From positions 1 through 28,801 of the forward strand of contig DASRPD010000086.1 in NCBI GenBank assembly GCA_035646535.1: a DNA stretch of 28,801 nucleotides, given 5' to 3'. This document shows, one piece after another, positions 16,089 to 24,090 of this stretch (its first letter is position 1; each line of letters opens with the position of its first letter). This DNA is from DASRPD01 sp035646535. GTDB taxonomy: Bacteria; Actinomycetota; Acidimicrobiia; IMCC26256; JANYLB01. The position numbers were made by a program, and so were the translations under genes. Under the pieces are notes generated by a model. It did not search any database. It saw nothing but the letters and a program-made list of their open reading frames with translations, and was not told where the DNA came from.

Positions 16089-17057
16089 CAGGATCACCTT
16101 GCCGAACGTCGCGTCGGACGCGAGGAGCGTGTAGGCGTCGCTCGCATCGGCCAGTGGTACGAGCCGTTCGACGACGGGCCGCACCGTGTCGTCGGCGAAC
16201 CAGGCGGCGGTGTCGGTGGTGAACGCGTGGGTCGCGACTGCCTTCTCGTCGAGCGTGCGGGGCCGCAACACGGTGCCGTAGATGCGGAGCCGTTTGCTCA
16301 TCACCGACAGGATCGACAGCGTTGCTTGGGCGCCGGCCATCGTCCCGATGAGCACGATCCGCCCCCGGTGCGCGGCGACCGCGGTATCGGTGGAGAGGTA
16401 CTCGCCACCGACGAGGTCGAGCACGACGTCGATCGGTCCCGCGGCGTCGGTGATCTGGCGGGCGACGGTGCGCGCGTCGAAGGGACTGTCCACGACGACC
16501 GCGTGATCGAGTCCCAGTGCCCCGGCACGCTCCAGCTTGTCGGCGGTGCGGGCCGTGCCGACGATCTCGCAGTCGTTGGCGCGGGCGAGCTGGATCGCCG
16601 CTGTTCCGACGCCCGATCCCGCCGCGTGCACCAGCACGCGCTCACCCGGCGCGAGCTCGGCCTGGCCGAACATCGCGTCGTGCGCGGTGACGAACGCCTC
16701 CGGGACACCGCCCGCGGCCACGAGGTCGACGCCGTCGGGCACTGGTGCGCACTGGTCCGCCCGGGTGACGAGGTACTCGGCCTGGGCGCCACCGCCGACG
16801 ACACCCCACACGGCGTCGCCCGGCGCCAGGTCGGCCACCGAAGCGCCGATCGCGTCGACGAGCCCGGAGAACTCCAATCCCGGGATATCGCCGGGAACGC
16901 CGGGCGGAGCCGGGTAGAGCCCCGCCCGCTGGAGGAGGTCGGCCCGGTTCAGCCCCGCGCCCCGCACCGCGATGCGCACCTCGTCCGGATCCGGCTCCGG
17001 GACGGGGCGATCCTCGATCGTGATCCGGTCGTCTCCGGTGGCGATGACCGCGCGCAC
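16080..17057 (-). CDS. NAD(P)H quinone oxidoreductase, PIG3-like zinc-less MDR
   Basis: Medium-chain dehydrogenase/reductase predicted to reduce quinones or other alpha,beta-unsaturated carbonyls with NADPH. The 325 residues start with the substrate domain (LNRADLLQRAGLYPAPPG, typical of the PIG3 group) and have a Rossmann fold with HAAGSGVGTAAIQLA near residue 145, followed by VVLDLVGGEYL. The zinc ligands of alcohol dehydrogenases are absent. The GTG start at 17057 is exactly six bases after a TACGGT -10 box, predicting a leaderless mRNA. It is divergent from the small Cys/His protein gene and followed by the thiolase gene. Confidence 0.9.
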   Translation of the reverse strand: MRAVIATGDDRITIEDRPVPEPDPDEVRIAVRGAGLNRADLLQRAGLYPAPPGVPGDIPGLEFSGLVDAIGASVADLAPGDAVWGVVGGGAQAEYLVTRADQCAPVPDGVDLVAAGGVPEAFVTAHDAMFGQAELAPGERVLVHAAGSGVGTAAIQLARANDCEIVGTARTADKLERAGALGLDHAVVVDSPFDARTVARQITDAAGPIDVVLDLVGGEYLSTDTAVAAHRGRIVLIGTMAGAQATLSILSVMSKRLRIYGTVLRPRTLDEKAVATHAFTTDTAAWFADDTVRPVVERLVPLADASDAYTLLASDATFGKVILTP

Positions 17058-17063
17058 GACATC

Positions 17064-17069
17064 ACCGTA
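17064..17069 (-). promoter_or_regulatory. -10 box of the quinone oxidoreductase gene (leaderless)
   Basis: On the minus strand TACGGT is followed by six bases and then GTG, so transcription should begin on the start codon. It faces away from the divergent -10 box at 17105-17110, leaving the two promoters about 35 bp apart with overlapping upstream regions. Confidence 0.5.
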
Positions 17070-17104
17070 GGTCGTCGGGAGTGTTCATGGAGCCGTGCGA
17101 GGTC

Positions 17105-17110
17105 TACGTT
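17105..17110 (+). promoter_or_regulatory. -10 box of the small Cys/His protein gene (leaderless)
   Basis: TACGTT is followed by seven bases and then the ATG at 17118, so the mRNA is probably leaderless. This supports the start and the reality of the small gene. Confidence 0.5.
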
Positions 17111-17117
17111 GCTGGTC

Positions 17118-17522
17118 ATGGCGGCGAGCGGAGATGGCCCAGACGACGCCCCGGGCGTGCTGACGGTCCTGGACGCGCAGGGCGAGGCGGTCCATCTCGA
17201 CGCGATCGAGGTCGAGACGCTGCTCGCGTTCACCGATGGGCTGGAGCCCGCGACGGTCTCGGCCTGCGCGGGGTGCAGGTCGCGCGTCCTGGCCGCCGTT
17301 GCCTTCGTCGAGCTGTTGGCGAGCGGACCGCCACACGCGCGTGGCGCCGCGTTGATCGATCTCGCCGAAGAGGCGCCGACGCTGCACCTCTACGTCGTCG
17401 ATCACGCACAGCAGTGCCGGCACCGGATGTGGCGAGACCCGGGACACGAGGAGTGGGCCGATGTCGTGCCGACCGGTGGGACCGCGCGACCGGGACTGAG
17501 GGGGCGTCCGGGTCTCAGATGA
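17118..17522 (+). CDS. Small conserved-looking protein with CxxC and C/H residues
   Basis: I do not recognise a named family. The 134-residue product has no signal peptide or membrane helix. An acidic N-terminus leads to C50-A-G-C53 followed by a hydrophobic helix (VLAAVAFVELL), then a beta-type stretch and DHAQQC100RH102. The CxxC plus distant Cys/His arrangement suggests a small zinc-binding fold (inference). The Arg/Gly-rich end is probably disordered. Support for being real comes from the leaderless -10 box and a good start context. Its last eight bases overlap the convergent acyltransferase gene. Confidence 0.7.
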   Translation: MAASGDGPDDAPGVLTVLDAQGEAVHLDAIEVETLLAFTDGLEPATVSACAGCRSRVLAAVAFVELLASGPPHARGAALIDLAEEAPTLHLYVVDHAQQCRHRMWRDPGHEEWADVVPTGGTARPGLRGRPGLR

Positions 17523-18909
17523 TGGTGTCGTCGTCCACGTCGAGCAAAGCCGCGAACGACTCCTCGAGACATTCGAGGAGCGCCGCGGGGTCGGTGACCG
17601 CGGTCGGATCGAGGTTCAGGCCCATGTTGAGGTCGCCGCAGTAGGACAAGAGCGTCATGTTCAGCGCGCACCCGGCGCGCGGCCCCATCGGGTAGCTCGC
17701 CACGATGCGAGCGCCGCCGACGTACAGGTCCACCGGACTTCCCCGCAGGTTCGACGTCGCGAAGTCGATGGTGTGCGCCTGGTTGTGGGTCAGCGTGACG
17801 AGCAAGGCCGTCGGTAGCACCGCCAACGCCGCCGACAGCGACTCCGTCGCGTCCAGCGCCGGTTCGTCGCGCACCGCGCGCAGACGACCGTGCACCATCC
17901 GGAACCGGTCGGCGGGATCCGCCGGCACGACCGGCACGAGGGTGCGGGAGGGCGCGAAACGATTCGCGGACGTGTCGGCACGATCGCGAGTGCTGACCGG
18001 CATCGCCATGCGCAGCTCGTCCACCGGGCAGCCCAGCCGATCGTGGTACGACCCCAGTGCACCCGCGACGCCGGTCACGTAGAGGTCGTTGATCGTCCCG
18101 CCGAGCGCCTTGGCGGCGCGCTGTGCCCGGTCGAGCGGGATCGTGAACATCTCGAAGCGTCGTCCGAGCGACCGTTCGGCGAAGGCAGGGGAGCGTGACG
18201 GATCGGTGACGACCACCTGACGGCGCACCGAGGCCGCGAGCCGCACCGCCTCGCCGGCGCGCGCCGGGATGGTCTCGGGGTGGGCGACGAGGTGCATCAG
18301 CTCGCCGAGCCCGCTCCGGACGAGGTCGCGGTCGTGTCGAACCGTGTCACGGAGCGCGTCGCCGATGACATCGAACGGAGACGTACGCACCGGGCTCGGC
18401 GTCGGACGGAGGATGTGGACGCTGCGATCGTCGGGCGGGCTGTCCCGCTCGAGATCCACGAGGCTCAGCGAGAGCCTCAGACCACCGACGCCATCGGTGA
18501 TCGTGTGGTGGATGCGCTGGAGCAGCGCCGCTCGGCCGTCGGCCAGGCCCTCGACAAGCGTGAACTCCCACAGTGGACGGGACCGGTCGAGGGGCGGCGA
18601 GGTGACGAGCGCCGCGAGGTCGAGGAGCTCGCGCTGGCCGCCCGGCGCGGGTACCGCCATGCGGCGGAGGTGGTAGTCGAGGTCGATCGTCGGGTCGGTC
18701 TGCCATTCCGGTGGCGCGAGCCGCAGCGGTGGGGTGACGACCCGCTCGCCCAGGCGTGGGATGTCATCGATCGCGTGCTCCACCTTGGCGCGGAGCCTCT
18801 CGGGGTCGGGCGGTCGGTCCAGGATCGTGATGTTCACGAAGTCGGAGCGCAGGGACGGGTCCTTCTCGACCGTCCACATGACCGCCTCGGAGTGTGACAT
18901 CCGGTCCAT
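17515..18909 (-). CDS. Wax ester synthase/diacylglycerol acyltransferase (WS/DGAT)
   Basis: Transfers an acyl group from acyl-CoA to diacylglycerol or a fatty alcohol, making storage triacylglycerol or wax ester. The 464 residues carry the active-site HHxxxDG as HHTITDG (134-140), PLWEF (112-116), a TINDLYVTG segment in the middle and ATSNLRGSPVDLY with PMGPRAGCALN in the C-terminal domain. All are standard for the bacterial family, and the length is typical. A TAGCCT -10 box lies nine bases before the ATG at 18909; an ATG at 18900 is a possible alternative. Together with the dehydrogenase and thiolase genes it suggests active acyl-CoA turnover and lipid storage. Confidence 0.9.
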   Translation of the reverse strand: MDRMSHSEAVMWTVEKDPSLRSDFVNITILDRPPDPERLRAKVEHAIDDIPRLGERVVTPPLRLAPPEWQTDPTIDLDYHLRRMAVPAPGGQRELLDLAALVTSPPLDRSRPLWEFTLVEGLADGRAALLQRIHHTITDGVGGLRLSLSLVDLERDSPPDDRSVHILRPTPSPVRTSPFDVIGDALRDTVRHDRDLVRSGLGELMHLVAHPETIPARAGEAVRLAASVRRQVVVTDPSRSPAFAERSLGRRFEMFTIPLDRAQRAAKALGGTINDLYVTGVAGALGSYHDRLGCPVDELRMAMPVSTRDRADTSANRFAPSRTLVPVVPADPADRFRMVHGRLRAVRDEPALDATESLSAALAVLPTALLVTLTHNQAHTIDFATSNLRGSPVDLYVGGARIVASYPMGPRAGCALNMTLLSYCGDLNMGLNLDPTAVTDPAALLECLEESFAALLDVDDDTII

Positions 18910-18918
18910 CGCTGCCGC

Positions 18919-18924
18919 AGGCTA
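18919..18924 (-). promoter_or_regulatory. -10 box of the WS/DGAT gene
   Basis: On the minus strand TAGCCT precedes the ATG at 18909 by nine bases, predicting a near-leaderless mRNA. It sits in the short gap after the upstream DsbA-like gene. Confidence 0.45.
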
Positions 18925-18959
18925 TCGGCGGGCCGAGGGTGCCCGGGTGGGAGCGACGC

Positions 18960-19547
18960 TCAGCGGGGGAGCTTGGTGCGTTTGAACTCGTTGAAGCGAG
19001 GCCAGTCCAACAGCGCGACGGCGCGCTCGAGATCGTCGACCCGACCGCGTTCCATGAACCGGATGAACACGGCCTCGTCGCCTTCGACGAACGTCGGCAC
19101 ACCGAAGACGTCGTGGTCGCGCACCATCGCCTCGTGTTCGACCGCGAGCGTCTTCAGCGGTTGTCCACCGTCGACCTCGGCGCGTACTGCGGCGACGTCC
19201 AGGCCGACCGATGCAATCGCCTCCTCGACGACGTCTCGATCGCCGAGCTGGCGGCCGTGATCGTGGCGTTGTGCGAACAGCGCGACGTGCGCGTCGAGGA
19301 AGCCCTCGGCGAACGAGTCGCGGACCGCGATCCCGTATTGCAACGCCCAGGTGCCCGTGCCCCACTTCTCTGGGTCCCGTTCCCACACGGGTGTCTCGCC
19401 TTCTCCGACGTGGACCTGATCGAGGGAGAACGGCACGTACCGGTACGTGACGTCGGTGCCCGCCCGGTCGGCGGCGACGACGGCCTCGTGGGCGTTGCGG
19501 GCGAACGGGCACCGGTAGTCGAACGTGACGGCGATCTCGCGGGCCAT
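18960..19547 (-). CDS. DsbA/FrnE-family thioredoxin-fold protein
   Basis: Cytoplasmic 195-residue DsbA-like protein; no signal peptide is visible. The active-site position reads CPFA (C13-A16), so the second redox Cys of CPxC is missing. The cis-proline loop GVPTF (149-153) is intact, and the insert between them is helical as in the FrnE/DsbA family. With one Cys it may act as a monothiol reductase, isomerase or mycothiol/glutathione-transferase-like enzyme rather than a disulfide oxidant (inference). AGGAG at 19553-19557 fixes the ATG start at 19547 and excludes an in-frame upstream extension made from the tandem repeat. It is the third gene after the nuclease and PAP2 genes, with a 148-bp gap. 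Confidence 0.85.
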   Translation of the reverse strand: MAREIAVTFDYRCPFARNAHEAVVAADRAGTDVTYRYVPFSLDQVHVGEGETPVWERDPEKWGTGTWALQYGIAVRDSFAEGFLDAHVALFAQRHDHGRQLGDRDVVEEAIASVGLDVAAVRAEVDGGQPLKTLAVEHEAMVRDHDVFGVPTFVEGDEAVFIRFMERGRVDDLERAVALLDWPRFNEFKRTKLPR

Positions 19548-19564
19548 GGGGACTCCTGGTTCCG

Positions 19565-19631
19565 GCTGGTCTGATGCTGGCTGGGTGCTGGCTGGTCCAA
19601 TGCTGGCTGGGTGCTGGCTGGTCCAACCTGG
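19565..19631. repeat. 26-bp tandem repeat upstream of the DsbA-like gene
   Basis: Two full 26-bp units (19565-19590 and 19591-19616, differing at three bases) and a partial third (to about 19631) built from GCTGGTCCAATGCTGGCTGGGTGCTG. Each unit contains nested CTGGCTGG copies. It fills the 5' region directly upstream of the DsbA-like gene's Shine-Dalgarno, so unit number could affect expression. Confidence 0.8.
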
Positions 19632-19695
19632 CCGCGAGGTCGGGCATTCCCAGCCGGGTCGGGGTTGTTCCGGGCGCGCGGCGCGGCCGGGCGCG

Positions 19696-20322
19696 TTATT
19701 CGAGTGGGAGCACGCGGTGAATGACCCGTCCGAGCGCCAGGCCGAGCGCGGCACCGACGATCACGTCGGACGCGTGGTGCATGCGGACGTAGACGCGGCT
19801 CGCCGCCACGAGGGTGGCGAGCGCGTACCAGAAGGGACGGGCCGATCGGGGCGAGTCGGCGGCGAGCAGCGTCACCGCGGTGAATGCGGCCGTGGCGTGA
19901 CCCGACGGGAACGAGCTCGTGATCGGTCGGCGCATGCCGTACGGCAGGGGCTCTTCGGGCGGGTCGTCGTGATGGCCGGGGGGCCGTACCCGGCCGAACG
20001 CGCTCTTGATGAACCCGTTGGTGAGCACTGACTCGAACGCGAGTGCTCCTCCGAAGCGCAGCGCGATTCGGGGGCTGGCCCGGCGGGCGGCGCGGAACCC
20101 TCCCACCGCGAACCACAGGAGCGAATGGTCGGCCGCGCTGGACAGCCCGTAGCAGAAGCGATCGAGCGCCGGTGTACGGATCCGGTCGAGCCACTCGGCA
20201 ACGGCGGCGTCGAACGCGTCGACCCCTGACCAGCCCTGGGGTGGTCCGCCCACCGGCTGGTGGGCGTCCACCGGTTCGTCCACGTCGCTCGGGTCGGGTG
20301 GTACACGCCCCTCGTCGGTCAA
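19696..20322 (-). CDS. PAP2-family membrane phosphatase
   Basis: Acid-phosphatase-like enzyme that dephosphorylates a lipid phosphate such as phosphatidate or an isoprenyl pyrophosphate. The full three-part signature is present in 208 residues: KSAFGRVRP (106-114), PSGH (139-142) and SRVYVRMHHASD (175-186). Hydrophobic helices surround these motifs, with a Pro/Asp-rich soluble N-terminus. The start is a TTG at 20322 overlapping the nuclease stop as TTGA, so translation is probably coupled; no ATG or GTG nearby fits better. Substrate is not determinable. Confidence 0.87.
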   Translation of the reverse strand: MTDEGRVPPDPSDVDEPVDAHQPVGGPPQGWSGVDAFDAAVAEWLDRIRTPALDRFCYGLSSAADHSLLWFAVGGFRAARRASPRIALRFGGALAFESVLTNGFIKSAFGRVRPPGHHDDPPEEPLPYGMRRPITSSFPSGHATAAFTAVTLLAADSPRSARPFWYALATLVAASRVYVRMHHASDVIVGAALGLALGRVIHRVLPLE

Positions 20323-21161
20323 GTGCTCACGAGGGGGAGAGGAGTCTCGATCACGGTGCCCGGGCCGCGCAGCTCCGCGGCCAGCGCCGGGTCACCACCG
20401 AAGGCCGGACAGTACGGCTTGAACGCGCAGAACGAGCACAACGCGGAGGTGCTGGGGCGGAAGTCGTCCTGCGCGCAGGCGCGCTCGATGGCAGACCAGA
20501 TCGCCGTGGTCTTGCGGGTGACGCCGGCGATCGACTGCTCCGACGGCTCGGCGATGATCGCTTCAGGGGTGGACAGGTACAGGAGCTGCACCCGCGCGGG
20601 ACGACGGCCGAGCATCTGCTCACAGAGCAGGGCGTAGATGTGGACCCCGACGAGCCTCGATCGCTCGTGCCGTTCGCGCGGCGCCCGGCCGGTCTTGTAG
20701 TCGGTGACGACGAGCTCACCGTCGGCGTCGAGCTCGAGCCGGTCGATGATGCCGCGCACCCGGATCCGTTCGCCGATGCGGGCCTCGAGCTTCACCTCGA
20801 GGCCGATGGGGCGGATTGTGGTCGGGTCCTCGAGCTCGAAGTAGCGCTCCACGAGCGAGTCGGCCTCGGCGCGAAACCTCTCCCAGGCTGCGTCGTCCAG
20901 GCCGAGGCCCGCGAACTCGGGATGGTCGGCCAGCTCGGAGGCTGCGGCGGCGAGATCGGTACGGGCGATCTCGATCGTGCGCTCCGCCGGAGGTCGATTG
21001 AGCAGGCGCTCGAGCGCCCGATGGACGAGCGTGCCGCGGCTGGCGGCGACCGACGGCGGCTCGGGGAGCCGGTCGAGGTACGAGAACCGGAACGCAAGCG
21101 GGCAGCTCGTGAACGAAGACACGGCGCTCGGCGACAGCGACCTCGGTCGGGCGACTCCCAT
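20319..21161 (-). CDS. Standalone RecB/Cas4-like PD-(D/E)XK nuclease with Fe-S cysteines
   Basis: Predicted single-domain DNA nuclease of 280 residues. GTLVHRALE (H47), GIIDRLE (D140) and VVTDYKTG (D154, K156) form the RecB-family active site. C20 near the N-terminus and the C-terminal set C242-x2-C245-x5-C251 match the four Fe-S ligands of AddB and Cas4 nucleases. No helicase is fused or adjacent and there is no CRISPR array, so it is not evidently Cas4. Standalone proteins of this kind are common in actinobacteria, often annotated as RecB-family exonuclease. A TACCCT -10 box seven bases before the ATG at 21161 fixes the start over 21191. It is coupled to the PAP2 gene. Confidence 0.88.
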   Translation of the reverse strand: MGVARPRSLSPSAVSSFTSCPLAFRFSYLDRLPEPPSVAASRGTLVHRALERLLNRPPAERTIEIARTDLAAAASELADHPEFAGLGLDDAAWERFRAEADSLVERYFELEDPTTIRPIGLEVKLEARIGERIRVRGIIDRLELDADGELVVTDYKTGRAPRERHERSRLVGVHIYALLCEQMLGRRPARVQLLYLSTPEAIIAEPSEQSIAGVTRKTTAIWSAIERACAQDDFRPSTSALCSFCAFKPYCPAFGGDPALAAELRGPGTVIETPLPLVST

Positions 21162-21168
21162 CGCCCGG

Positions 21169-21174
21169 AGGGTA
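21169..21174 (-). promoter_or_regulatory. -10 box of the nuclease gene (leaderless)
   Basis: On the minus strand TACCCT plus seven bases leads to the ATG at 21161. It overlaps the longer frame starting at 21191, arguing against that start. Confidence 0.45.
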
Positions 21175-21255
21175 CCGCGGCCCTCGGACACCGAACGCGG
21201 ATCCGCCGGCCCGACCCCCGGACGCCATCACCTCGGCTGGGCCATGATGGCGCGC

Positions 21256-22269
21256 GTGAAGATCGACGGTGGTCTCATGGTGAAGGACCTGCACGGCGTC
21301 GCAGCCGTGGCGCGTGAGCTGGAGGACGTCGGCTACGACGGTGCCCTCAGCGCCGAGATCGCCCACGATCCCTTCTTCCCGGTCCTGCTCGCGGCCCAGG
21401 CCACCGACCACCTCGAGCTCGGCACGGGGATCGCGGTTGCGTTCGCCCGCAATCCCATGAACATGGCCAACATCGCCTACGACCTCCAGCAGTTCTCGAA
21501 GGGCCGGTTCATCCTGGGGCTCGGGAGTCAGATCAAGCCGCACATCGAGAAGCGGTTCTCGATGCCGTGGTCCAGGCCGGCAGCCCGGATGCGGGAGTTC
21601 GTCCTCGCGATGCGGGCGATCTGGGCCGCGTGGAACGACGGCGAACAGCTCGACTTCCGCGGTGAGATGTACCGGCACACCCTGATGACGCCCTTCTTCA
21701 ATCCCGGGCCGAATCCATACGGCAGCCCCAGGGTGTTCCTTGCCGCGGTGGGGGAGCGGATGACCGAGGTCGCGGCGGAGACGTGCGACGGGGTCATCCT
21801 GCACGGGTTCACGACCGAGCGCTACGTACGCGAGGTCACGATGCCCGCGCTGGAACGCGGCTTCGCTCGAGGCGGGCGGCGGCGCGAGGACTTCGAGATC
21901 TCCGCCCCGATATTCGTCGTGACCGGTGCCACCGAGGAAGACCTCGCCGCTGCCCGGTCCGGCGCGAAGCAGCAGATCGCGTTCTACGGCTCGACCCCCG
22001 CGTACCGCGGCGTGCTCGAGCTGCACGGCTGGGGTGAGATGCAGACCGAGCTCAACGCGCTGTCCAAACAGGGTGAGTGGGTACAGATGGGCGAGCTCAT
22101 CGACGACGAGATCCTCGAGACGTTCGCGGTGGTCGCCGAGCCCGAGCAGCTGACCGCGATGATGCTCGCCCGGTACGGCGACGTCCTCGATCGGCTGAGC
22201 TTCTACGCCCCGTACCGCAGCGATCCCGACCGCTGGAGCGCCGTCCTCGCGTCGCTGCGCGCCGCCTGA
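21256..22269 (+). CDS. Luciferase-like (LLM class) probable F420-dependent oxidoreductase
   Basis: TIM-barrel enzyme of the luciferase-like family, using F420 or FMN; the substrate is unknown. The 337 residues include YDGALSAEIAHDPFFPVLLAA, LGTGIAVAFARNPMNMA, GRFILGLGSQ and FSMPWSRPAARMREFV, features of an actinobacterial subgroup (TIGR03617-like) close to F420-dependent reductases. The GTG at 21256 gives MKIDGGLM, which fits the family's N-terminus, and a CATGAT box lies seven bases upstream. ATGs at 21244 and 21247 are alternatives adding four or three residues. It is convergent with the esterase gene; the 72-bp gap between them shows no clear hairpin. Confidence 0.88.
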   Translation: MKIDGGLMVKDLHGVAAVARELEDVGYDGALSAEIAHDPFFPVLLAAQATDHLELGTGIAVAFARNPMNMANIAYDLQQFSKGRFILGLGSQIKPHIEKRFSMPWSRPAARMREFVLAMRAIWAAWNDGEQLDFRGEMYRHTLMTPFFNPGPNPYGSPRVFLAAVGERMTEVAAETCDGVILHGFTTERYVREVTMPALERGFARGGRRREDFEISAPIFVVTGATEEDLAAARSGAKQQIAFYGSTPAYRGVLELHGWGEMQTELNALSKQGEWVQMGELIDDEILETFAVVAEPEQLTAMMLARYGDVLDRLSFYAPYRSDPDRWSAVLASLRAA

Positions 22270-22341
22270 CGCCCGTTTTTCGACCTCGTCGTCGTCGTGG
22301 CCGCGCCGCCCTGCCGGGTGCTGTCTCGTGACGGACCCTGG

Positions 22342-23904
22342 TCAGAGCCCACCGGTGGAGAGCTGGGTGACCTGTTCGCAGCGGCCGTCGCGGATCTCGT
22401 CGACCCGTTCGAGTGGCACATTGATGAGTGTCACCGTCCTGTCGTCGGCGTAGGGCTCGAACTCCTCGCCGGGGTCGCCCTTGGTGGCGAACGCCGCCCA
22501 CGCGCCCTGGATCAAGTCGGAGAGTCGCGCCCCCTCGTCGGTGCGTTCGATCTCGATCGCCGTGATCCCCTCGGGGTGCTCGAACAGGCTCGAGATCTCC
22601 GCACCGTGGGTGGCGCCGAGGTCGAACGGATTCTGCTCGGAGAGGTAGACGTAGTGGTACACGTACGTCTGCGGGGCGACCGACGCGAAGTCCAGCGTCG
22701 GGCAGGTGAACCGCACGTCGGTCTCCATCGCTCGGTAGCGGTCCAGGTTCGAGTCGAAGCTCTCCGCCGGGTACAGCTCGATGAACGCCTCGGGGTCGTC
22801 GGTGAGATCGGAAACGAGCTCCACCAACTCCTCGTCGGTGGGCTCGTCCTCTCCCAGCGTGAACAGCGTCGACTCATCGGCGTTCGATCCGATCAGGATG
22901 GGCGTGTCGTCGAGGTCGCCCCGCTCGGCCAGCTCGTAGGCCGTCTCCGACAGGACGACGCCGTCGGACACCAACGCGCCGTTGAAGTCCGCGACCGCGA
23001 TGAGGTCCTCGTCCGACAGCTCCCGCAGGCAGGCGATGTCCTCGCACCCGACTGCCTCCATGAACGCGGCGCCGTCCTCCACCGCGGACTCCACGGGCTG
23101 GAGCCGGGCGCAGCCGCCACCGCTCTGCACGATCGCCTGTTGGAAGAGCCCTTGGGAGCCCGGGGCGGCGAGGTGGCCACAGACAGAGAAGCCTCCGGCC
23201 GACTCACCGAAGATCGTCACCTCCTCGGGATCGCCTCCGAACCCGGCGATGTTGGCTTGTACCCACTCGAGGGCCGCCTGCTGGTCGAGGAACCCGTAGT
23301 TGCCGACCGCGCCGTCGTCGCTCTCCTCGGCGAGCTCGTCGGTGGCGAGGAACCCCTGCGGACCGAGCCGGTAGTTCATGCTCACCACCACAACGCCCTC
23401 GGAGGCCAGATCATCGCCGATGTAGTAGGGCTCGTGGGCCGAGCCGGTGGTGAGGCCGCCGCCGTGGATCCACACCATGGTCGGTAGATCCTCGGCGCCG
23501 TCCGGCGTCCACACGTTGAGGCTGAGGCAGTCCGGGTCCGACTCGGGGGTTTCCAGGAACGAGGTGGTGACCCCCCCCTCGGTCTGGGGACACGAAGGGC
23601 CCGGCTCGGTGGCGTCGAGGGCATTTGCCCACGGCTCCCTTGGCTGGGGTGGGCGCCAGGCGTTCTCTCCGGTGGGCGGCTCGGCGAAGGGGATGTTGAG
23701 GAAGTGGCGGATCCCGTCGACGGCGCTCTCGCCGCCCTGGACGGGCCCGAGCGTGGTGGCGACGAGGAGCGGGTCCGAGGGCTGTGTGGTCGTCGCGTCG
23801 TCCGCGGCGTCGTCCGCGGCGTCGCCCGACTGGTCGTTCGAGCACGCACCGACCACCAGCGCGAGCGCGGCGAGCAAGGTGAGGAACCAGCGGTGTCGTC
23901 CCAT
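22342..23904 (-). CDS. Secreted lipoprotein carboxylesterase (type B)
   Basis: Exported serine esterase of the cholinesterase/carboxylesterase family, 520 residues. The N-terminus is a lipoprotein signal (MGRHRWFL, hydrophobic core, lipobox VGAC with C21), followed by an acidic Asp/Ala linker encoded by a 12-bp repeat. The oxyanion HGGG (147-150), nucleophile S235 in FGESAGG, E344 and H433 form a complete active site. SLNVWTP (128-134) is the family signature. The protein is strongly acidic. The ATG at 23904 has GGAGAG just upstream; the GTG at 23955 is rejected because it lies in the promoter -10 region. Substrates are unknown carboxylic esters at the cell surface. Confidence 0.9.
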   Translation of the reverse strand: MGRHRWFLTLLAALALVVGACSNDQSGDAADDAADDATTTQPSDPLLVATTLGPVQGGESAVDGIRHFLNIPFAEPPTGENAWRPPQPREPWANALDATEPGPSCPQTEGGVTTSFLETPESDPDCLSLNVWTPDGAEDLPTMVWIHGGGLTTGSAHEPYYIGDDLASEGVVVVSMNYRLGPQGFLATDELAEESDDGAVGNYGFLDQQAALEWVQANIAGFGGDPEEVTIFGESAGGFSVCGHLAAPGSQGLFQQAIVQSGGGCARLQPVESAVEDGAAFMEAVGCEDIACLRELSDEDLIAVADFNGALVSDGVVLSETAYELAERGDLDDTPILIGSNADESTLFTLGEDEPTDEELVELVSDLTDDPEAFIELYPAESFDSNLDRYRAMETDVRFTCPTLDFASVAPQTYVYHYVYLSEQNPFDLGATHGAEISSLFEHPEGITAIEIERTDEGARLSDLIQGAWAAFATKGDPGEEFEPYADDRTVTLINVPLERVDEIRDGRCEQVTQLSTGGL

Positions 23905-23953
23905 GGGCTCTCCGATCGTTGGGTCGGCGGGCCGGCGACCCAGTCGAAAGTTC

Positions 23954-23959
23954 ACGGTA
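23954..23959 (-). promoter_or_regulatory. Putative -10 box of the esterase gene
   Basis: On the minus strand TACCGT would start transcription near 23947, giving a leader of about 43 bases with GGAGAG before the ATG at 23904. The remaining stretch to 24090 shows nothing else I can support. Confidence 0.4.
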
Positions 23960-24090
23960 GCGGACGGGACTGCGCCGAGCTCGGTCGACTCTCGGGTGGC
24001 AGCTTCTCGGCCGTAACTGGCGCGGCGGTCGGCGTCTCTCCGGAGGCCCGGAGGACCGTCAGGTGCTCATGGATCGCGTTGCAAGAGTCC

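Noticed and set aside
13932..17057. A new biosynthetic cluster formed by oxidoreductase, thiolase and deacetylase
   Set aside because: Only the thiolase-deacetylase pair is tightly coupled; the quinone oxidoreductase gene is separated by 121 bp and a separate promoter, and no signature biosynthetic enzyme is present.
15960..17117. Plus-strand ORF upstream of and in frame with the small Cys/His protein
   Set aside because: It is antisense to the quinone oxidoreductase gene and its start consists of the 12-bp tandem array (RSGR repeats).
20319..21161. Cas4 of a CRISPR adaptation module
   Set aside because: No cas1, cas2 or repeats nearby; the motifs are shared by standalone RecB-family nucleases.
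20716..22026. 436-codon minus-strand ORF antisense to the luciferase-like gene
   Set aside because: Shadow frame; the plus strand has family motifs and the nuclease occupies a different minus frame.
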